Assembly: GCA_002327945.1 (NCBI GenBank)
Contig: DCVY01000026.1
Coordinates: 1 to 6,182 of the forward strand
Source of the DNA: Acidovorax delafieldii
GTDB taxonomy: Bacteria > Pseudomonadota > Gammaproteobacteria > Burkholderiales > Burkholderiaceae_C
Direction: 5' to 3'
Length of the DNA stretch: 6,182 nucleotides
The notes beneath the pieces were generated by a model. It was not told where the DNA came from. It saw only the letters and a program-made list of their open reading frames with translations, and did no database searches. Position 1 is the stretch's first letter, and each line of letters opens with the position of its first letter. The translations under genes were made by a program, and so were the position numbers. This document shows, piece by piece, positions 6,130-6,182 of the stretch.

Positions 6130-6177
6130 GCCTGTTGACGATCTCGCAGGGGCTGCGTTGGGAGATCGTCAACAGGC
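6130..6177 (+). terminator. Perfect 16-bp inverted repeat after the transporter gene (possible terminator or mobile palindrome)
   Basis: GCCTGTTGACGATCTC (6130-6145) and its exact reverse complement (6162-6177) flank a 16-nt loop that itself contains GCAG..CTGC. The stem starts 3 nt after the transporter's TAA, a natural place for transcription termination. However, no T-run follows (CCTAA, then the window ends), so it is not a classical intrinsic terminator, although a stem this long could still stop or protect the transcript. The lack of any mismatch suggests either selection on the RNA or a recently inserted palindromic repeat. Confidence 0.5.
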
Positions 6178-6182
6178 CCTAA

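Noticed and set aside
4360..6138. A 592-codon plus-strand frame running over the end of alkA, ogt and the transporter.
   Set aside because: It is a frame shadow: the three genes beneath carry complete family motifs in other frames, while this product is low-complexity Pro/Arg/Ala sequence.
6120..6182. An integron attC site, considered because of the TCTAAG and CCTAA ends around the palindrome.
   Set aside because: There is no proper GTTRRRY / RYYYAAC core pair, the stem is perfect without the extrahelical bases and inner box spacing expected of attC, and the neighbouring gene is an ordinary chromosomal gene.
1..6182. CRISPR arrays, tRNA or rRNA genes, transposase genes and prophage genes.
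   Set aside because: I saw no regularly spaced direct repeats, no tRNA-like cloverleaf with a TTCRA arm, no rRNA-like sequence, and no transposase, integrase or phage protein in any plausible frame.

Overview
The window (6182 bp, GC-rich, with strong G/C preference at third codon positions) looks like chromosomal DNA of a betaproteobacterium, most likely a Comamonadaceae member such as Acidovorax or a relative. This rests on the style of the five proteins, the GTG-started phosphomannomutase with an FKAYDIRG N-terminus, and two degenerate copies of what I recognise from memory as a dispersed repeat common in that family. No database search was possible, so the genus is an inference.

Layout: two divergent groups. 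On the minus strand, reading right to left from about 2884, lies manB/algC (phosphomannomutase/phosphoglucomutase, complete). A 182-bp hairpin-rich spacer follows, then waaA (Kdo transferase), whose last few codons run off the left edge. Both genes serve the cell envelope: activated sugars for polysaccharide and LPS, and transfer of Kdo to lipid A. On the plus strand from 3018 lies a three-gene run. It comprises an Ada-type sensor / AraC regulator / AlkA glycosylase fusion, an Ogt-type O6-alkylguanine-DNA alkyltransferase, and an EamA/DMT-family inner-membrane transporter that overlaps ogt by 4 bp. The first two form an alkylation-damage (adaptive response) module: the fusion can sense methyl phosphotriesters, activate transcription and excise N-alkylated bases, and Ogt repairs O6-alkylguanine. 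The transporter is translationally coupled, but its substrate is unknown.

Non-coding: the 133-bp divergent spacer (2885-3017) carries a good minus-strand -10 box (TACAAT) and two small dyads, one around a plus-strand TATCAT box just ahead of the fusion gene. The manB-waaA spacer can fold into a three-way-junction-like structure plus another hairpin. A perfect 16-bp inverted repeat follows the transporter gene at the right edge.

Most of the window is ordinary housekeeping and repair content. The best leads are the apparent in-frame domestication of a dispersed repeat inside waaA, a second copy forming the alkA-ogt junction, the structured manB-waaA spacer, and the long perfect palindrome at 6130-6177. 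I see no clear sign of a wholly new system.
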